Below are positions 61,967 to 64,000 of a DNA stretch of 64,000 bases, one piece after another. This DNA is from Bacillota bacterium (lineage in GTDB: Bacteria; Bacillota; UBA4882; UBA8346): the NCBI GenBank assembly GCA_023429995.1, contig JAEZCE010000029.1, positions 43,416 through 107,415 of the forward strand, read 5' to 3'. Numbering within the stretch: position 1 is the stretch's first letter; each line of letters starts with the position of its first letter. A program made the position numbers and the translations under genes. The notes under the pieces are model-generated. The model ran no database searches. It was not told the origin of the DNA and saw only the letters and a list, made by a program, of their open reading frames with translations.

Positions 61967-62153
61967 CTCTTTGGGCAAAAAAACATGATGAATTTAATCT
62001 ACATAAGATTTCGGACTTGGGCTGATAAATTACTATTATTATTTGGGCTATCTTCGAATCGGCTCTCTTGAATTGTTCCAAAATCGGCTTAAATGTTTGC
62101 ATTCCTACCGGTGACAGTCAAAATGATAGCCGTAGAATTGGAATCTCCAAATA

Positions 62154-64000
62154 TCACCGTTCCGGTCCCACCAGTCTGGGTCTCATTGAGCCAGTTTTCG
62201 AAGTCGTGCTGATATTGGCAACAGTTCTATAGGTTACGAGCCGAGAACCATCGAAGGTCATACTGCCGTTGCCATTTTTGGCGACACTCAATAAAATGGT
62301 GTTTTGAAAAACAGCCGTCGTGATATTACTCGTATACAAGCCGTTTTTCCAAGCCCTGGCTTTCAAAGTGACTGGTGTATCGGAACTTATTGTTATTGCT
62401 TCTCCAGTTGGGATTACCGGATCACTCAAGGTTGGATCATTACCATTCAATGTATAATGAATTACTGCGCCCGGAGTAATACAACTGATGGTAACCGATT
62501 GTGCGAATTCGTAATTTCCTCCATCAGGGCTGATAACAGGAGCCGCTACTTGCGAAATCGTATAGGTTGCACTGGCAGTGGCACTGGGAAGCCAATCTTT
62601 CTGCCAGGCTTTGGCTTTCACCGTCTCTGTTGTTAGCACCGCTAAAGAATCTCCCGAATTGATTACCGGATCATTTACAGTCGGCTCCTTACCGTTAACG
62701 GTATAATGAATCACCGCATTCGACGCAGTACAACGAATCGTCACATTCTGAGCACCGGGATAGGTTCCCGGACTCAGACTCAAAACAGGGGCAGGGACCG
62801 TTCCGGTAATGGTATAAGTCGCGGTTTGGACTTTACTCTCATGAGTGCCGACCCAGGCTTTAGCTTTTAAAGTCATGGTTGCAGGGATGGGGATTGGCGA
62901 TCCGGATTTATATACACTACTGTTCAAATCAGGATCGGGCACATTTCCTCCACCTATGGTATACCGGATGGTAGCCCCTGCAGTGGAAGCGATGCTAATT
63001 TTCTGAGCGGAAGTGTATATGCCTTCAGCTATATTAAATACGGGTGTGGCGGCACCGGTAAAAGTATATACTGCTTTTTGAACTCCGCTGGCTGACCAAC
63101 CGGTCTTCCAGGCCTTAGCCATTAAGGTCGTTGTCTTGTTGATTAGGATTCCTCCGCCGGGCACCACCGGACTGGTTGCAGTGGGCGTTGTTCCATTGGT
63201 GGTATAGCGAATCACTGCCCCATCGAAATTACTGTCGCTCAGGTTAACATAGACCGTCTGTTCTTCGTCATATTTTCCCTCTGGCACCGAAAAGCTCGGT
63301 GTCGGGACTGTCCCGGTGTAATTCACAGTCGCCACTGCGCTGGAGAGCCAGTCTTTCAAAACGGCTATTGCCTTGATGGTGATGGTGCCATTAACTGTGA
63401 ATGGGCCGGTATATTGAGCCGAGCTCGTAGTCGGAGTCGAGCCATCAGTGGTATAGTAAATCATTGCCCCATCCGTGCTGCAACTCATTTTTACATCCTG
63501 GGTCGTTCCGGCTCCAATAACTGTAAAAACTGAAGAAATAACCGGAGTGGCTACCGTTCCGGTGATCTTATAACTGGCACTGGCTTCGAAACTAGGGTTC
63601 AGCGTTTTCTTGGCGGCAATGGCTACTATATCCGTATTGCCACTCTTGGCGGCTAAAGTTATTTTCCCACTATAGGTCTTGCTGGGGCCACCGTTGATTG
63701 TATAATTGATTACCGCTCCCGGTGTCGCGCATGTGATCGTAATAGATTGAGCTGACGTATAGGTCCCCGATGCCAAACTAATTACAGGGGTCGCCACTCT
63801 GCTAAACGTGTAATTGGCACTTGCTGCGGCACTGGTTTTCCAGTTGGTTTTCCAGGCCATGGCGGTAATTTTCATATCATGCGTAACCTGAATTCCTCCG
63901 CCGGGCACCACCGGACTGGTTGCGGTTGGCGTTGTTCCATTGGTGGTATAGCGAATCACTGCCCCATCAAAATTACTGTCGCTCAGGTTAACATAGACCG
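62154..64000 (-). CDS. Large tandem-repeat surface-type protein, chitobiase C-terminal-like repeats (5' part outside window)
   Basis: The frame is open from the window edge at 64000 to the stop at 62154, giving about 615 residues. It consists of roughly seven repeats of about 80 residues of the CHB_HEX_C_1 type, each with GAVIxYTTNG or GAVIHYTLNG, a TPT or EPT turn and a KAxAW strand. It would be an extracellular, stalk-like region. Two repeats are almost identical in DNA (63148-63256 and 63892-64000). Beyond residue SRLVTYRTVANIS the frame appears shifted: another frame continues with a sensible C-terminus to a TAA at 62089. The N-terminus, with any signal peptide, is outside. Confidence 0.82.
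   Translation of the reverse strand, partial: VYVNLSDSNFDGAVIRYTTNGTTPTATSPVVPGGGIQVTHDMKITAMAWKTNWKTSAAASANYTFSRVATPVISLASGTYTSAQSITITCATPGAVINYTINGGPSKTYSGKITLAAKSGNTDIVAIAAKKTLNPSFEASASYKITGTVATPVISSVFTVIGAGTTQDVKMSCSTDGAMIYYTTDGSTPTTSSAQYTGPFTVNGTITIKAIAVLKDWLSSAVATVNYTGTVPTPSFSVPEGKYDEEQTVYVNLSDSNFDGAVIRYTTNGTTPTATSPVVPGGGILINKTTTLMAKAWKTGWSASGVQKAVYTFTGAATPVFNIAEGIYTSAQKISIASTAGATIRYTIGGGNVPDPDLNSSVYKSGSPIPIPATMTLKAKAWVGTHESKVQTATYTITGTVPAPVLSLSPGTYPGAQNVTIRCTASNAVIHYTVNGKEPTVNDPVINSGDSLAVLTTETVKAKAWQKDWLPSATASATYTISQVAAPVISPDGGNYEFAQSVTISCITPGAVIHYTLNGNDPTLSDPVIPTGEAITISSDTPVTLKARAWKNGLYTSNITTAVFQNTILLSVAKNGNGSMTFDGSRLVTYRTVANISTTSKTGSMRPRLVGPER

Larger units (their letters stand above)
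61599..62088. other. Gap between AbrB and the repeat-protein gene
   Basis: About 490 bases with no gene. It holds the terminator at 61846-61881, the MITE-like repeat at 61916-61966 and an AT-rich stretch before abrB that should contain its promoter. I could not choose a specific promoter pair. Confidence 0.45.

Overview
The window looks like chromosomal DNA of a spore-forming, mid-GC Firmicute of the clostridial/limnochordial kind. The evidence is a prkA-yhbH-spoVR sporulation cluster, an AbrB-type transition-state regulator, strong AGGAGG ribosome sites with ATG/GTG/TTG starts, riboswitches with intrinsic terminators, and many solute ABC transporters. The exact genus cannot be read from the sequence. 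I see no rRNA, no tRNA, no CRISPR array, no prophage and no intact transposase. Starts were chosen by ribosome-binding-site spacing, so several differ from the longest open frame.

Layout. (1) 1-12.3 kb: a sugar or polyol catabolic locus in two divergent operons. Leftward run a TIM-barrel epimerase, a zinc dehydrogenase, an old-yellow-enzyme oxidoreductase and a ribose-type ABC importer. Rightward run a PfkB kinase, a class II aldolase, a DeoR repressor, a RhaB-like kinase, an AlsE-like epimerase and a PHP phosphoesterase. The shared control region carries repeated operator-like motifs. (2) 12.4-16 kb: an esterase, a MATE pump and an AraC regulator. (3) 16.2-19.5 kb: a complete bacitracin-resistance module bcrR-bcrA-bcrB-uppP, with a perfect BcrR-type operator in the bcrR-bcrA gap. 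(4) 19.6-20.6 kb: a manganese (yybP-ykoY) riboswitch driving a GDT1-family Mn exporter. (5) 21.6-30.5 kb: a NikABCDE-type transporter with a methyltransferase, then a NitT/TauT-type transporter. (6) 30.7-32.3 kb: a chemoreceptor gene broken by one in-frame TAG.

(7) 32.9-40.1 kb: an RDD protein, an orphan NarL-type response regulator and the prkA-yhbH-spoVR operon. (8) 40.7-47.3 kb: gpmA, a highly structured inverted-repeat element and a leftward Dpp/Opp-type peptide transporter. (9) 47.9-50.7 kb: two tiny genes, mutY and an M23 peptidase. (10) 50.7-54 kb: an NMT1/THI5-type ABC transporter preceded by an FMN riboswitch, so most likely a riboflavin importer (RibXY type). The riboswitch carries an unusual extra hairpin in loop 2, and a 42-bp tandem array lies just upstream. 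(11) 54.2-61.6 kb: YbaK, an RND pump with its adaptor, a histidine phosphatase, a small Pro/Arg-rich protein, a Fur-family regulator and AbrB. (12) 62.1-64 kb: the 3' part of a large tandem-repeat surface-type protein with an apparent terminal frameshift.

The strongest biology is in the control elements: two transcription-attenuating riboswitches whose ligands identify the downstream transporters, a perfect BcrR operator, and several non-coding repeat families. The most novel candidates are the FMN riboswitch insertion, the 319-bp nested inverted-repeat element at 41.5-41.8 kb, the 42-bp array and the unassigned sugar pathway.
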